64,000 nucleotides of DNA, from assembly GCA_946405625.1 (NCBI GenBank), contig CAMJHQ010000018.1:1-64000 (forward strand). The letters run 5' to 3'. This document shows, in pieces, positions 1 to 9,900 of the stretch. Within the stretch, counting starts at the first letter, position 1. Every line of letters begins with the position of its first letter. This stretch comes from an uncultured Lachnospiraceae bacterium (lineage in GTDB: Bacteria; Bacillota; Clostridia; Lachnospirales; Lachnospiraceae). The position numbers and the translations under genes were made by a program. The notes below the pieces were generated by a model, which did not search any database, was not told the origin of the DNA, and worked only from the letters and a program-made list of their open reading frames with translations.

Positions 1-954
1 GTAGTAGGTCTTAAGAATACTACAACAGGTGATACAATCTGTGATGATCAGCATCCGGTTATTCTTGAGTCTATGGAGTTCCCTGAGCCTGTTATCGAGC
101 TCGCTATCGAGCCTAAGACAAAGGACGGACAGGATAAGCTTGCTAATGCTCTTGCTAAGCTTGCTGAAGAAGATCCTACATTCAGAACTCACACAGATCA
201 GGAGACAGGTCAGACAATCATCGCCGGTATGGGTGAGCTTCATCTTGAAATCATCGTAGACAGACTCCTTCGTGAGTTCAAGGTAGAGGCTAACGTTGGT
301 GCACCTCAGGTTGCTTATAAGGAAACATTTACATCACCTGTTGATGTTGATTCCAAGTATGCTAAGCAGTCAGGTGGACGTGGTCAGTACGGACATTGTA
401 AGGTTAAGTTTGAGCCTATGGATCCTAACGGTGAAGAGACATTCAAGTTTGAGTCAACAGTAGTTGGTGGTAACATTCCTAAGGAATATATCCCTGCAAT
501 CGGTGAAGGTATCGAGGAAGCTGCTCAGGCAGGTATCCTTGGTGGTTTCCAGGTGCTCGGTGTATCTGCTAACGTATATGACGGTTCATACCATGAAGTC
601 GATTCTTCTGAAATGGCATTCCACATTGCCGGTTCTATGGCATTCAAGGATGCTATGAAGAAGGGTAATCCGGTACTTCTTGAGCCTGTTATGAAGGTTG
701 AGGTAGTAATGCCTGAGCAGTACATGGGTGATGTTATCGGTGACCTTAACTCAAGACGTGGACGTATCGAAAGCATGGAAGATGTTGGTAACGGAAAGAA
801 GGTTACAGCATATGTTCCGCTTGCTGAGATGTTCGGTTATTCAACAGACCTTCGTTCAAGAACTCAGGGACGTGGTAACTACTCAATGTTCTTCGAGAAG
901 TATGAGCAGTGCCCAAAGAACATTCAGGAGAAGGTTCTGTCACAGAAGGCTTAA
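1..954 (+). CDS. fusA: Elongation factor G, C-terminal part (cut by window edge)
   Basis: This is the last ~317 residues of the ribosomal translocase EF-G, a GTPase that moves tRNA and mRNA after peptide-bond formation. The reading frame is open from base 1, so the gene starts upstream of the window and the GTPase domain is missing. What remains matches domains III-V: the stretch with [14 protein letters not shown], the domain IV segment with [16 protein letters not shown], and the domain V part with [25 protein letters not shown] cut into its usual order. Codon use is strongly biased, as expected for a highly expressed gene. It sits 163 bp before tuf, the normal str-operon order. No internal frameshift is seen. 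Identification is very secure; the symbol follows the family. Confidence 0.97.
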   Translation, partial: VVGLKNTTTGDTICDDQHPVILESMEFPEPVIELAIEPKTKDGQDKLANALAKLAEEDPTFRTHTDQETGQTIIAGMGELHLEIIVDRLLREFKVEANVGAPQVAYKETFTSPVDVDSKYAKQSGGRGQYGHCKVKFEPMDPNGEETFKFESTVVGGNIPKEYIPAIGEGIEEAAQAGILGGFQVLGVSANVYDGSYHEVDSSEMAFHIAGSMAFKDAMKKGNPVLLEPVMKVEVVMPEQYMGDVIGDLNSRRGRIESMEDVGNGKKVTAYVPLAEMFGYSTDLRSRTQGRGNYSMFFEKYEQCPKNIQEKVLSQKA

Positions 955-1029
955 TTCGGATAAAATTAGACGGATTAAACTATAAATATACTTGAAATTA
1001 TAGCTAATCTTTAATATAATTGGGATTAG

Positions 1030-1091
1030 CGTGACGGTCGGGTGGTATCCCGCCCGACGTAAATTTTAGGGGCTCCGAAGTGAAGCGGAGC
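1030..1091 (+). promoter_or_regulatory. Two hairpins in the fusA-tuf spacer
   Basis: Two stem-loops lie between fusA and tuf. The first pairs 1037-1045 with 1050-1058 (nine pairs, GC-rich, one G-T). The second pairs GCTCCG at 1072-1077 with CGGAGC at 1086-1091. Neither is followed by a T-run, so they do not look like terminators. They may be RNA-processing or stability elements, or a leader control of tuf; function is inferred only from position. Confidence 0.5.
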
Positions 1092-1117
1092 AAATACAAT
1101 CCAGGAGGAATTTTAAA

Positions 1118-2305
1118 ATGGCAAAGGCTAAGTTTGAAAGAACAAAACCACATTGTAACATTGGTACCATCGGTCACGTAGATCATGGTAAGACAACTCT
1201 TACAGCAGCTATCACAAAGGTACTTTCAGAGAGAGTAGCTGGTAACGCTGCAGTTGATTTCGCTAATATCGATAAGGCACCTGAAGAGAGAGAAAGAGGT
1301 ATCACAATCTCTACAGCTCACGTTGAGTATGAGACAGAGAATCGTCACTATGCTCACGTTGACTGCCCGGGACATGCTGACTACGTTAAGAACATGATCA
1401 CTGGTGCTGCTCAGATGGATGGAGCTATCCTCGTTGTTGCAGCTACTGACGGTGTTATGGCTCAGACAAAGGAGCACATCCTTCTTTCACGTCAGGTTAA
1501 CGTTCCATACATCATCGTATTCCTTAACAAGTGTGATATGGTTGATGATGAGGAGCTTATCGAGCTCGTTGAGATGGAAGTTACAGAAGCTCTTGAAGAG
1601 TACGGATTTGAGAACGTTCCTATCGTTCGTGGTTCAGCTCTTAAGGCTCTTGAAGATCCTTCAAGTGAGTGGGGAGACAAGATCATGGAACTCATGAAGA
1701 CAGTTGATGAGTACATCCCAACTCCAGAGCGTGATACAGATAAGCCATTCCTTATGCCTGTTGAGGACGTATTCACAATCACAGGTCGTGGTACAGTTGC
1801 TACAGGTAGAGTAGAGCGTGGTACACTCCACATGAACGACGAGCTTGAAATTCTTGGTATCAAGGATGACGTTAAGAAGACAGTTGTTACAGGTATCGAG
1901 ATGTTCCGTAAGCTCCTTGATGAGGCTCAGGCTGGTGATAACATCGGAGCTCTTCTCCGTGGTGTTAACCGTGATGAGGTTCAGAAGGGACAGGTTCTTG
2001 CTAAGCCGGGTTCAGTAACATGCCATAAGAAGTTTACAGCTCAGGTTTACGTTCTTACAAAGGATGAAGGTGGACGTCATACACCTTTCTTCAACAACTA
2101 TCGTCCACAGTTCTATTTCAGAACAACAGACGTTACAGGTGTTTGTAACCTTCCTGCAGGTACAGAAATGTGCATGCCTGGTGATAACGTAGAGATGTCA
2201 ATCGAGCTTATTCACCCAATCGCTATGGAGCAGGGTCTTACATTCGCTATCCGTGAGGGTGGTAGAACAGTAGGTTCAGGCCGTGTTGCTACTATCATTG
2301 AGTAA
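1118..2305 (+). CDS. tuf: Elongation factor Tu
   Basis: EF-Tu is the GTPase that carries aminoacyl-tRNA to the ribosome A site. The 395-residue length is normal. Visible motifs include the P-loop GHVDHGKTT (residues ~19-27), the switch II segment [12 protein letters not shown] and the NKCD guanine-specificity motif; domains 2 and 3 follow without gaps. The start is the ATG after a GGAGGA ribosome site at ~1103. Codon use is highly biased toward the preferred set, as in fusA upstream. A clear terminator follows 26 bp after the stop, so tuf ends the str operon here. Secure. Confidence 0.98.
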   Translation: MAKAKFERTKPHCNIGTIGHVDHGKTTLTAAITKVLSERVAGNAAVDFANIDKAPEERERGITISTAHVEYETENRHYAHVDCPGHADYVKNMITGAAQMDGAILVVAATDGVMAQTKEHILLSRQVNVPYIIVFLNKCDMVDDEELIELVEMEVTEALEEYGFENVPIVRGSALKALEDPSSEWGDKIMELMKTVDEYIPTPERDTDKPFLMPVEDVFTITGRGTVATGRVERGTLHMNDELEILGIKDDVKKTVVTGIEMFRKLLDEAQAGDNIGALLRGVNRDEVQKGQVLAKPGSVTCHKKFTAQVYVLTKDEGGRHTPFFNNYRPQFYFRTTDVTGVCNLPAGTEMCMPGDNVEMSIELIHPIAMEQGLTFAIREGGRTVGSGRVATIIE

Positions 2306-2330
2306 TCATAGATGGAATTTAGATTTTAAG

Positions 2331-2362
2331 GGCTTTCCGAAGAAATTCGGAAAGCCTTTTTT
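2331..2362 (+). terminator. Intrinsic terminator after tuf
   Basis: A ten-base-pair stem (2331-2340 with 2347-2356) and a six-base loop are followed directly by six T. It ends the fusA-tuf transcript. Confidence 0.9.
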
Positions 2363-2398
2363 GCTTGTTAAAACTTCAGCAATCACCTTCCTTTTTTG

Positions 2399-2427
2399 TT
2401 GTTATGAAAAATGGATTGTGGTACAAT
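2399..2427 (+). promoter_or_regulatory. Promoter for the Na/Pi-like gene
   Basis: TTGTTA (2399-2404), a 17-base spacer and TACAAT (2422-2427) fit a sigma-A-type promoter. It follows the tuf terminator and leaves a leader of about 90 bases before the ATG at 2524. Confidence 0.5.
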
Positions 2428-2523
2428 TTTAAATGAATTTTTATGCGCTCCAAGAGGGCGAATGTCTTCCGGTGAACGTAGATAAATAAAAATCAGAGTT
2501 TTGCAAAGGAGTTTCTCTGCATA

Positions 2524-4686
2524 ATGGACATAATAGATATATTACAATTACTTGGTGGAGTCGGACTCTTACTTTACGGACTTATTCTTATGAGTTCGTC
2601 GCTTGAGAAGATTGCCGGTTCGGGACTTGAGAGAATTCTTGAGAAGCTTACTGCTGACAATAACAAGAGTGTCGGCCAGGTGAAGAGCTGGCTTGTCGGC
2701 GTCGGAGTTACTGCTGCGATTCAGAACTCTGCGGCAATTACAATGAGATTAAGCGGTTTCGTTAATGCCGGGGTTATGAAGCTTATACAGGCACTTCCGG
2801 TTGTATTCGGTTCAAATGTCGGAAGTACGGTTACTGCCCAGATGCTCAGACTGGGTGATCTGAGTTCTGATACACTTATTCTCAGACTTCTCAGACCGTC
2901 TGCTTTGGCACCACTTGTTGTCGGAATAGGCGCATTTATTGTGCTTTTTTCCAAAAAGAAGCGCGCTAAAGATATTGCCGGAATTATGGTGGGCCTTGGT
3001 ATGCTGTTCTATGGTATGACTCTTATGGAACAGATATTTGAACCTTTGAAGGATTCGCAGGATTTCAGACAGTTTATTTCATTCTTTGAAAATCCTGTAT
3101 TTGGTCTTCTGGCAGGACTCATAGTTGCGGCGTTTATCAGAAACTCCAATGCTTCGGTCGGAATACTTCAATCACTTTCGGTTACGGGCGCAATCACATA
3201 TGCAGTTGCAATTCCGGTAGTAATAGGAATTAATATAGGAAAATGTATGCCGATCGTACTCGGTATGATCGGTTCAAATAAGAAAGCAAAGAAGGTTTCG
3301 ATGAGCTATGTGCTCTTCAATCTGTTCGGAGCTTTTTTCTGGATCGCATTTATTTATATAATTCATGCGACACTGGGGCTGCCTTTCTTTAATGATGTTG
3401 TTAACAGAGGCGGTATTGCTAATGTTCATCTTATTTACAACCTTGTGATCAGTCTTGTTTTGCTTCTCTTTACCGGAAAGATAGCGAAGCTTTCTGATAA
3501 GTTTATAGGTGAGGATGAAGTACTTGAGGGTGATAAGGAGCTTGCAAAGCTTGATGATATGCTCCTTGATACACCTACCGTCGCTCTTGAACAGTGTAAG
3601 AGCCTTATTAACAAGATGGGAGAGGCAATACTGGAGAACTATAAGATTGCGACAAGTATGATCTATAAATACGATGCCGGTCAGTTCCCTAAGCTTGAAG
3701 AAAATGAGGCGTTTATTGATAAATGTGAGACGGTTCTTTCAACATATATAGTAAAGATCGATCGCCGAAGACTTACACCAAGCGACAAGATGCTTGTTTC
3801 CGAAATTCTCAATTCTATAAGTGATTTAGAGAGAATGGGCGATTATTGCATGAGTATCGCTTATGTTGCTCAGGATAAGAATGAGAAGAATATACATTTC
3901 TCACCATATGGACATAAAGAGATTGATATTATTGTTGCGGCAGTTGAATATGCCATCGAGAGTACTATAAATGCATTCAAGAATGATGACAGCTCCACAG
4001 CTATAAGAGTAGAACCACTCTCGGAAGTAATAGATAATCTTAAGGATACTATAAAGAATCATCACGTTGAGAGACTTCAGTCAGGAGACTGCAGTATCGA
4101 AGGTGGAGTTTCATTGTTCGATCTCATCAACAGCTTCGAACGTATTGCCTCACATGCATCGAATGTTGCACTTCACGTTATCAAGCGTGTAAGAGGTGAC
4201 GGTGACTTCGATGAAATGCATGGTCATGCAACAGATATCTTCAGTGAAGAATATAAAGCACTTTATCATTATTATGAATCACAGTATTTGAATCCGGTTC
4301 TTCAACCGATGAGCAAGGAAGAATATGACAGGCTTCTTGCGGACAGATTCAGACGTGAGGCTGAAATGGCAGGAAAATCGGGTGCAGATTCCAAGACTGA
4401 ATCCGATCATAAGAAATCGGATAAAAACGATGAAAAGAAGCCGGATAAGAATGAGAAGGCTTCAAAAAATAAGAAAGATTCGAAATCTTCCAAACAGGAT
4501 AAGGGAAGTAAGGCTTCTAAGGAGGCTAAATCCGAGACTGAAAAACTTACAGATAAAGCAAAGAAATCCGAAACTGATAAACCGGGAGAAACTGCTGATA
4601 CATCTGTAGAGGATAAGAAGAAAAAGCAGTCTGATAAGAAACAAGTCGATAAAAAAGAACAATCAAAGAAGAAAAAGAAAAAGTAG
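2524..4686 (+). CDS. Na+/phosphate cotransporter family protein with PhoU-like domain and lysine-rich tail
   Basis: The N-terminal ~320 residues form two hydrophobic repeats as in the NptA/YjbB (PF02690) family, which moves phosphate across the cytoplasmic membrane with sodium. The signature QSSS-type segments appear here as altered forms, AAIQNSAAITM near residue 65 and FIRNSNASVG near residue 205, one per repeat. Residues ~345-560 are helical and soluble and resemble the PhoU domain often fused to these carriers. The last ~105 residues are an unusual, almost pure Lys/Ser/Asp/Glu tail ending in a run of lysines. The ATG is preceded by AAAGGAG. The gene is alone between a tuf terminator and a bidirectional terminator. 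The transport substrate is inferred from the family. Confidence 0.85.
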   Translation: MDIIDILQLLGGVGLLLYGLILMSSSLEKIAGSGLERILEKLTADNNKSVGQVKSWLVGVGVTAAIQNSAAITMRLSGFVNAGVMKLIQALPVVFGSNVGSTVTAQMLRLGDLSSDTLILRLLRPSALAPLVVGIGAFIVLFSKKKRAKDIAGIMVGLGMLFYGMTLMEQIFEPLKDSQDFRQFISFFENPVFGLLAGLIVAAFIRNSNASVGILQSLSVTGAITYAVAIPVVIGINIGKCMPIVLGMIGSNKKAKKVSMSYVLFNLFGAFFWIAFIYIIHATLGLPFFNDVVNRGGIANVHLIYNLVISLVLLLFTGKIAKLSDKFIGEDEVLEGDKELAKLDDMLLDTPTVALEQCKSLINKMGEAILENYKIATSMIYKYDAGQFPKLEENEAFIDKCETVLSTYIVKIDRRRLTPSDKMLVSEILNSISDLERMGDYCMSIAYVAQDKNEKNIHFSPYGHKEIDIIVAAVEYAIESTINAFKNDDSSTAIRVEPLSEVIDNLKDTIKNHHVERLQSGDCSIEGGVSLFDLINSFERIASHASNVALHVIKRVRGDGDFDEMHGHATDIFSEEYKALYHYYESQYLNPVLQPMSKEEYDRLLADRFRREAEMAGKSGADSKTESDHKKSDKNDEKKPDKNEKASKNKKDSKSSKQDKGSKASKEAKSETEKLTDKAKKSETDKPGETADTSVEDKKKKQSDKKQVDKKEQSKKKKKK

Positions 4687-4724
4687 AAAACACCCCGAAC
4701 ATAATTGTTCGGGGTGCCTTTTTT
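4687..4724. terminator. Bidirectional terminator between convergent genes
   Basis: A ten-pair stem (4691-4700 with 4707-4716) has an A-run on its left and six T on its right, so it can stop transcription from both the Na/Pi-like gene and the convergent hydrolase gene. Confidence 0.85.
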
Positions 4725-4742
4725 AGAATATACCTGATCAAA

Positions 4743-5696
4743 TCAGGATTTTTCATAGTTGTAGACAAGAGTTCTGTTTATCCAATCCTGTATGAATGAA
4801 TATACCTCGGAATGAGCCGGCTCGTTAAGAATCTCATGACGCATGTCAGGGAATAGATGGCATTCAATATCCTTGATTCCGGCTTCTACATATTTGTTAT
4901 ATACATATTTAACACCCTTGCCGAGGTTGCCGACTGGATCGAGTTCTCCGGAAACCAAAAGAATCGGAAGATCCTTAGGTATTTTATTGATATTTCTTTT
5001 CTGGTTTACATAACGCACAGTGGTTAAAAGAGCCTCATAACCATTCAATGTGAATGTAAATGTACAGCGTGGATCGCTATAATATTTTTCCATAATTTCA
5101 GGATCGCTGCATATCCAGGAATTGCTTTTGTCAATGCCGTTAAGATCATAAATCTTATAAGGTGCAGTATATGTCATATCCCTGATCTTAAGGCTTCTGT
5201 GATGCCATCCCTTGGCTTTGGCCATTGCACTGATCATAGATAGTCCTGCAGTGGTTGTGACATCATTTTCCTGACCTGTTCCGACGATTATGGCCCCTTT
5301 AAGACCTTCAGCTTTAAGAGACAGATAACGTCTCAAAAGGTAGGAGCCCATGCTGTGACCTAACATATAGTAAGGCAGATCGGGATAAAGACTCTGAGCT
5401 GCCGAGCGAACTCTGTGGATATCACGGATAAGTGCATCAGCAGGACGCGAATCTGCTACATAGCCCCAGTTTTCAATGCTTGTAACAGATTGTCCGTGAC
5501 CGAGATGATCATGACCGAATACTACATACCCCTGATCAGTCAAAAACTTGGCGAAATCTTCATAGCGTTCGATATATTCAACCATACCGTGAATGATCTG
5601 GATAACAGCTTTGGGTTCAGAGTCCGGAATTCTGCATATTACATGCAGGGCTGTCTTTCCATCACATGACGGAATGCTGTAGTTTTTCTTCTTCAC
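4743..5696 (-). CDS. Alpha/beta hydrolase, monoacylglycerol-lipase/lysophospholipase type
   Basis: A cytoplasmic serine hydrolase of about 317 residues. The nucleophile elbow GHSMGS is near residue 112; an acid candidate lies in SGELDPVG and the catalytic histidine in MRHEILNE, the order found in Hydrolase_4 (PF12146) proteins that cleave lysophospholipids or monoacylglycerols. I chose the GTG at 5696 because the sequence AGGAGGGG (5704-5711) lies seven bases in front of it; a TTG at 5717 would begin upstream of that ribosome site and is unlikely. No signal peptide or membrane segment is seen. The gene is single and convergent with the Na/Pi-like gene. The exact substrate cannot be read from sequence. 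Confidence 0.85.
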   Translation of the reverse strand: MKKKNYSIPSCDGKTALHVICRIPDSEPKAVIQIIHGMVEYIERYEDFAKFLTDQGYVVFGHDHLGHGQSVTSIENWGYVADSRPADALIRDIHRVRSAAQSLYPDLPYYMLGHSMGSYLLRRYLSLKAEGLKGAIIVGTGQENDVTTTAGLSMISAMAKAKGWHHRSLKIRDMTYTAPYKIYDLNGIDKSNSWICSDPEIMEKYYSDPRCTFTFTLNGYEALLTTVRYVNQKRNINKIPKDLPILLVSGELDPVGNLGKGVKYVYNKYVEAGIKDIECHLFPDMRHEILNEPAHSEVYSFIQDWINRTLVYNYEKS

Positions 5697-5717
5697 TATA
5701 TAACCCCTCCTATACAA

Positions 5718-5998
5718 TACTAACTATAAATAACCCATAACATAATAACACAACATACAGTATAAATGCAAAATATAATCACTATATAAGGAGGTTTTCT
5801 GATTACTTCAGGAGGTTATATAATGGGAGGAATTGCTTTATAGATAAGAAATGGCAAATTTCTTTGGTAAATTCTTATAATAATCTTTGTTAAATACTTA
5901 CAAAATATTTGACTATGGGAAATAATGAAGTATAATTAGACTTGTTGGGAGATTATAGAAGGGTACCGAGGGCTTATTGACTTTACATTATTTATCTT
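5718..5998. other. Intergenic region at the start of the pilus locus
   Basis: AT-rich spacer between the divergent hydrolase gene and the first pilin. It holds two AGGAGG-like sequences (near 5789 and 5810) followed only by a six-codon ORF (ATG at 5823, stop at 5841), and the promoter listed separately. No larger gene is seen. Confidence 0.6.
5909..5936 (+). promoter_or_regulatory. Promoter of the first pilin gene
   Basis: TTGACT (5909-5914), a 16-base spacer and a perfect TATAAT (5931-5936) lie about 100 bases before the pilin start. A hairpin CCTCA/TGAGG (about 6007-6028) is present in the leader just before the start codon. Confidence 0.6.
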
Positions 5999-6037
5999 TT
6001 GTGGTGCCTCAGCTTTTTGGGATTGAGGATAATTAAG

Positions 6038-6550
6038 ATGAAAAAACAACATAAAAATGCCGGATTTTCGCTTGTGGAGCTTATCATTGTTATTGCTGTG
6101 CTAGCAATACTCGCTGTGGCTATAGCACTTGCGGTTGTTCATTATATAGAAAAATCCAGGCATGCTACTGATGTTGAGACTGCAGATGAGATAGCAAGGT
6201 GCATAGCAAATGAGCTTCTTGCGGATGATCTTGAGTTTAATGAAAACCCGTCTTTTACAGTCAAGGTTGACGGAACTCATACGGAGATTACAGCAGTCAA
6301 TATTCCGAATGCGGCAGAGCATATGAATAAGGTGTTTGAAGGCTTGAATATAGTGAATTATTCAACGCCGACCAATACGGGAGCCGATACTTGGACAAGC
6401 TCGACGACGGAGATGAAATGTAAATCATCAAAGACAGCATCGACTGAAACGGGAGATGACGGAAGCGGAAACAGTACGTTGAGAGAATATATTGTTGAGC
6501 TTGATTCGGAAGGAAAGATAGTTAAAAATATATATCGTGTTGAAGACTGA
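6038..6550 (+). CDS. Type IV pilin-like protein, first gene of pilus locus
   Basis: A 170-residue prepilin. The short basic leader MKKQHKNAG is followed by FSLVELIIVIAVLAILAVAI, i.e. a prepilin-peptidase site after Gly9 and the conserved Glu at mature position 5, then the hydrophobic assembly helix. The remaining ~130 residues are a small hydrophilic head with a Thr/Ser/Gly-rich stretch and no recognised domain. I chose the ATG at 6038, preceded by TGAGGA, because the upstream GTG-type start at 5999 would put a non-pilin extension before the leader. It has its own promoter and terminator, so it is transcribed apart from the giant pilins downstream. It may be a minor or alternative pilin; its role is inferred. 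Confidence 0.85.
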   Translation: MKKQHKNAGFSLVELIIVIAVLAILAVAIALAVVHYIEKSRHATDVETADEIARCIANELLADDLEFNENPSFTVKVDGTHTEITAVNIPNAAEHMNKVFEGLNIVNYSTPTNTGADTWTSSTTEMKCKSSKTASTETGDDGSGNSTLREYIVELDSEGKIVKNIYRVED

Positions 6551-6577
6551 TGCTATATTTGATACAGCTCAATATTC

Positions 6578-6605
6578 AGGGATCTCGAGGAGAGATCCCT
6601 TTTTT
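6578..6605 (+). terminator. Intrinsic terminator after first pilin
   Basis: Nine-pair stem (6578-6586 with 6592-6600) with a five-base loop, followed by six T (the last stem base included). It separates the first pilin from the giant-pilin operon. Confidence 0.9.
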
Positions 6606-6769
6606 ATTATATGGTAATTCTTTGTTTATGATCATTCTTAATATATTATTAAATTGGGCAGAATATTGATATTTTTCGCCGAATTTCTAATAGTAAAAAA
6701 CTAACAAATTTATTTGTTGATTATTCACAGAAAAAACACTGAATATCTTGATTTATATGTGATTTTTGT

Positions 6770-6799
6770 TTGACTCAGTGTATATAAAGATTATATAAT
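6770..6799 (+). promoter_or_regulatory. Promoter of the giant-pilin operon
   Basis: TTGACT (6770-6775), an 18-base spacer and a perfect TATAAT (6794-6799). Predicted transcription start is near 6806, just before the leader hairpin. Confidence 0.65.
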
Positions 6800-6814
6800 T
6801 ATAGTGTATAAATG

Positions 6815-6846
6815 CCTGTATTCTAACCCTTTTTATACAGGTTTTT
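6815..6846 (+). terminator. Terminator-like hairpin in the leader (possible attenuator)
   Basis: CCTGTAT (6815-6821) pairs with ATACAGG (6835-6841) across a 13-base loop and is followed by five T. It lies between the promoter and the first gene of the operon, where an attenuator would sit. The stem is short, so its strength is uncertain. Confidence 0.45.
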
Positions 6847-6904
6847 ACGAAGGAGAAATAGTTTTTATGTAGTTGGATATTTATGAAAGGATAAGCAGTA
6901 ATTT

Positions 6905-9900
6905 ATGAGGATTAAAAGTGCCGAAAACAGAATTACTGATACAAGAAAAGGCTTCACTATGGTGGAGCTGATTGTCGTGCTTGTAGTTCTTGCTATTATT
7001 GCTGCCTTCATTATTCCGGCTTTACTTGGCTTTATAGATAAGGGTAAAGAAAGCGAGTATAAGGCTCATGCAGAGGCAGCACTTGCCGCAACTCAGACTG
7101 CGCTTTCCGACCTTTATAATGATGCGAGCAGCAGTTATACACCTGTCAAGAGAGAAAGTACAAGAAAACTTGCAGGTGCGCCTGAAGATACTGCATTTAC
7201 AGTATGGACCGAAAAAGTTCTGTGGGATGGAAGAACTAAAGCACTCGAGAGTGAGATTGCTTCATATACGATAATCAAAGCGATATATAAAGAAAATGAA
7301 AATGTCTATATGTACTATGACGGTGCAGAGTGGACAAAATATGATAACGAAAGGGATGCCAAGAAAGCGGCAGTCGGAGTTGACGGAGAAGATAATACGA
7401 ATTCACTCGGAGATAATGTAATCTTTGTATGGCCGTATAAGAGAGATTATGCTTATCTTACGGATAAAGAGGGCAATCCGGATCCTCAGCAGTCTCCGGA
7501 CGGACCGATCATTAAGATTGTAACATTTCATACAGACAGATCCCTTCTTTCACAGGCATATTTTCAGAGAGTCGGCAAACCGGGAAGCTCGGTCAGGGAT
7601 TCTGTAAAAGTCGTTTTCTGGAAAAACGGGGATACGATCACATCGGATTATTGGGATGGTACTGTATTTACCGAGAACGAAAATTATCAGTATACATTTC
7701 ACACTTCTACAAGCGTGAACTTAGGCGGATGGCTCCCTAATTCCGAGGACAACCATGATTATATCTGTGTGACCAAGGATGACGTTATTGACTACATTTT
7801 CAATTTATCACCTGATGAGATTTCGGAGTTTGATTTTTATGCGGATCTCTATACCAACGGTAAGGTTGATGAGGTAACGCTCGGAAAGAGTCAGTTCAGA
7901 AGTTTTGTTGATTCATTCGGTTCGGATATAACAGGAATTGAAAAGGTTGAATTGTCTGATGATGAGATTCCTGAGATAGGTTCATTTGCTGAGAATTACG
8001 GAGCTCAGAGAGTTGATGATAACGAAAACAGAAGAGCTATGATCTATGCATGGGTCGATGGAAGTACTGTTAAATGGTGCACAAATGCACTTGTGGCATA
8101 TATGCCTGCTGACTGCAGTGATTTCTTTAAGGGCGGAGATAATCTGGTCGGACTTGATTTCAGCGAATTTGATTCTTCAAGAGTGACTGATGTGAGCGGA
8201 ATGTTTGCTGAATGCGAGAATTTACAGGAAGTTACACTGGGTGGCAGCCTTGCTTCTGCCGGTATTACGGATGTAAGTGAAATGTTTGCCGGATGTACCG
8301 CGCTTTCATCGGTTGATTCTTCAAGTATAGGCTCGGGAACACTTACATCGGTTTACGGTATGTTTAAAGACTGCAGCTCACTGACAGGAGATATTATATT
8401 TGCGGATTCTTTCAATACTTCTTCAATCGAGAGCTTCGAGGATATGTTTGTTAACTGCGGAGCTTCGTATATTGATGCAGGAAAGATAGATACATCTTCG
8501 GCGACGAGTTTAAAGAATATGTTCAAAGACTGCAGTAATCTCGGGGCACTTGATGTCAGCGGATGGAATGTATCTAAGGTCAGAACTCTGGAAGGTACAT
8601 TCAGAGGATGTTCGAATCTCAGCCTTACTGTAGACGGATGGTCACTGGGTGAGTGTACGAATTTAAATAATACTTTTAACGGATGCAGTTCTTTAGGTTC
8701 AATGGATATGAGTGCTCTGGGACTTTCCGGAAAGCTTACAGGCATGAACAGTACTTTCAGAGATTGTTCGGGACTTACAAGCATTACATTTCCTGAGAAT
8801 TTTGATACTACATCTGTATCAAGTATGGAAAACCTTTTCAACGGATGCAGCAGCATCTCAGAGCTTAATCTTATGATGTTTGATACGCGTAATGTAACAG
8901 GTTTTACAGGAATGTTTAACGGCATGACAAGTCTTACTACGATTTATGCAAGCCTTGACTTTGTTGTAAACAGTGATGATGTTGTGATGTTCGAAGGAGA
9001 TGAAAACTTATTTGGCGGACATACACATTATTCGGATGAATTAAGCAGTAAGGATACTTCTAAATATGCATGGATCGATATGAGAGATAAAAAACCGGGA
9101 TATTTTTACGGATTATCCTTCAAAGCGGTTCTGAGCAAGTCGGAATTCCAGAAGCTGTTTAAACAGGAAACAAGAGATGTTGTAAAGGTTGATTACGGTG
9201 AACATGAATTTGCAAGTAATGTCTTTAATGTTACGGATGCAGCATCTTCATCCACCGGTTCTTATATATATGCATGGAGAGACGGGACTACTGTAAAATG
9301 GTGCACAAATGCACTTATTGCATATATGCCTCCTGACTGCAGTAAGTTTTTCCAAAATAATACAAATCTTTATAAATTCAGCTTCAGAGGTTTTGATACT
9401 TCTCTGATCACAACGATGGATGACATGTTCGGTTGTACCGCAGACGGTACCAGATCCAATCTTTCCGAAATTGATTTCGGAGATGATTTCAGAACTGATA
9501 GTCTGACTATTTTAAGAAATGCTTTCAGACGATGCATAAAACTTGAGAGCCTTGATCTTAGCGGATGGGATGTAAGTAATGTCACGGATCTGACTGATAC
9601 ATTTGCCAGATGCAAGGGCTTAAAGGAAATCAATCTTTCCGGTTGGGATGTAAGCAATGTTAAATATATGCAAAGTACCTTCAGAAACTGTGAGGTACTG
9701 ACTTACCTTGATCTTAGCACCTGGCATACTGACAGTCTTGAAACTATGCAGCAGATGTTCTTTCAGTGTTATAAGCTTAAAACCGTAAAATTTGATAATT
9801 GGAATGCTGAGAATCTGCTTAATGTGTCCAGCACTTTTAACAGTTGCAGCAGTTTGGAAACAATCGATCTTAGCGGCTGGGATACAAGTAAAGTGAGATC

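Larger units (their letters stand above)
6607..6904. other. Leader region of the giant-pilin operon
   Basis: About 300 bases, very AT-rich in the first half. It contains the promoter at 6770-6799, a terminator-like hairpin at 6815-6846, an AAGGAG followed by a start-stop (ATG TAG at 6867), and then the weak ribosome site of the 1114-aa gene. No other coding sequence is seen. Confidence 0.6.

Noticed and set aside
5823-5843. Six-codon ORF with a good ribosome site before the pilin
   Set aside because: Too short to support as a gene, and it lies upstream of the likely transcription start at about 5943.
5999-6037. Upstream start for the first pilin
   Set aside because: It would add residues before the basic leader and has no ribosome site; ATG 6038 gives a standard prepilin.
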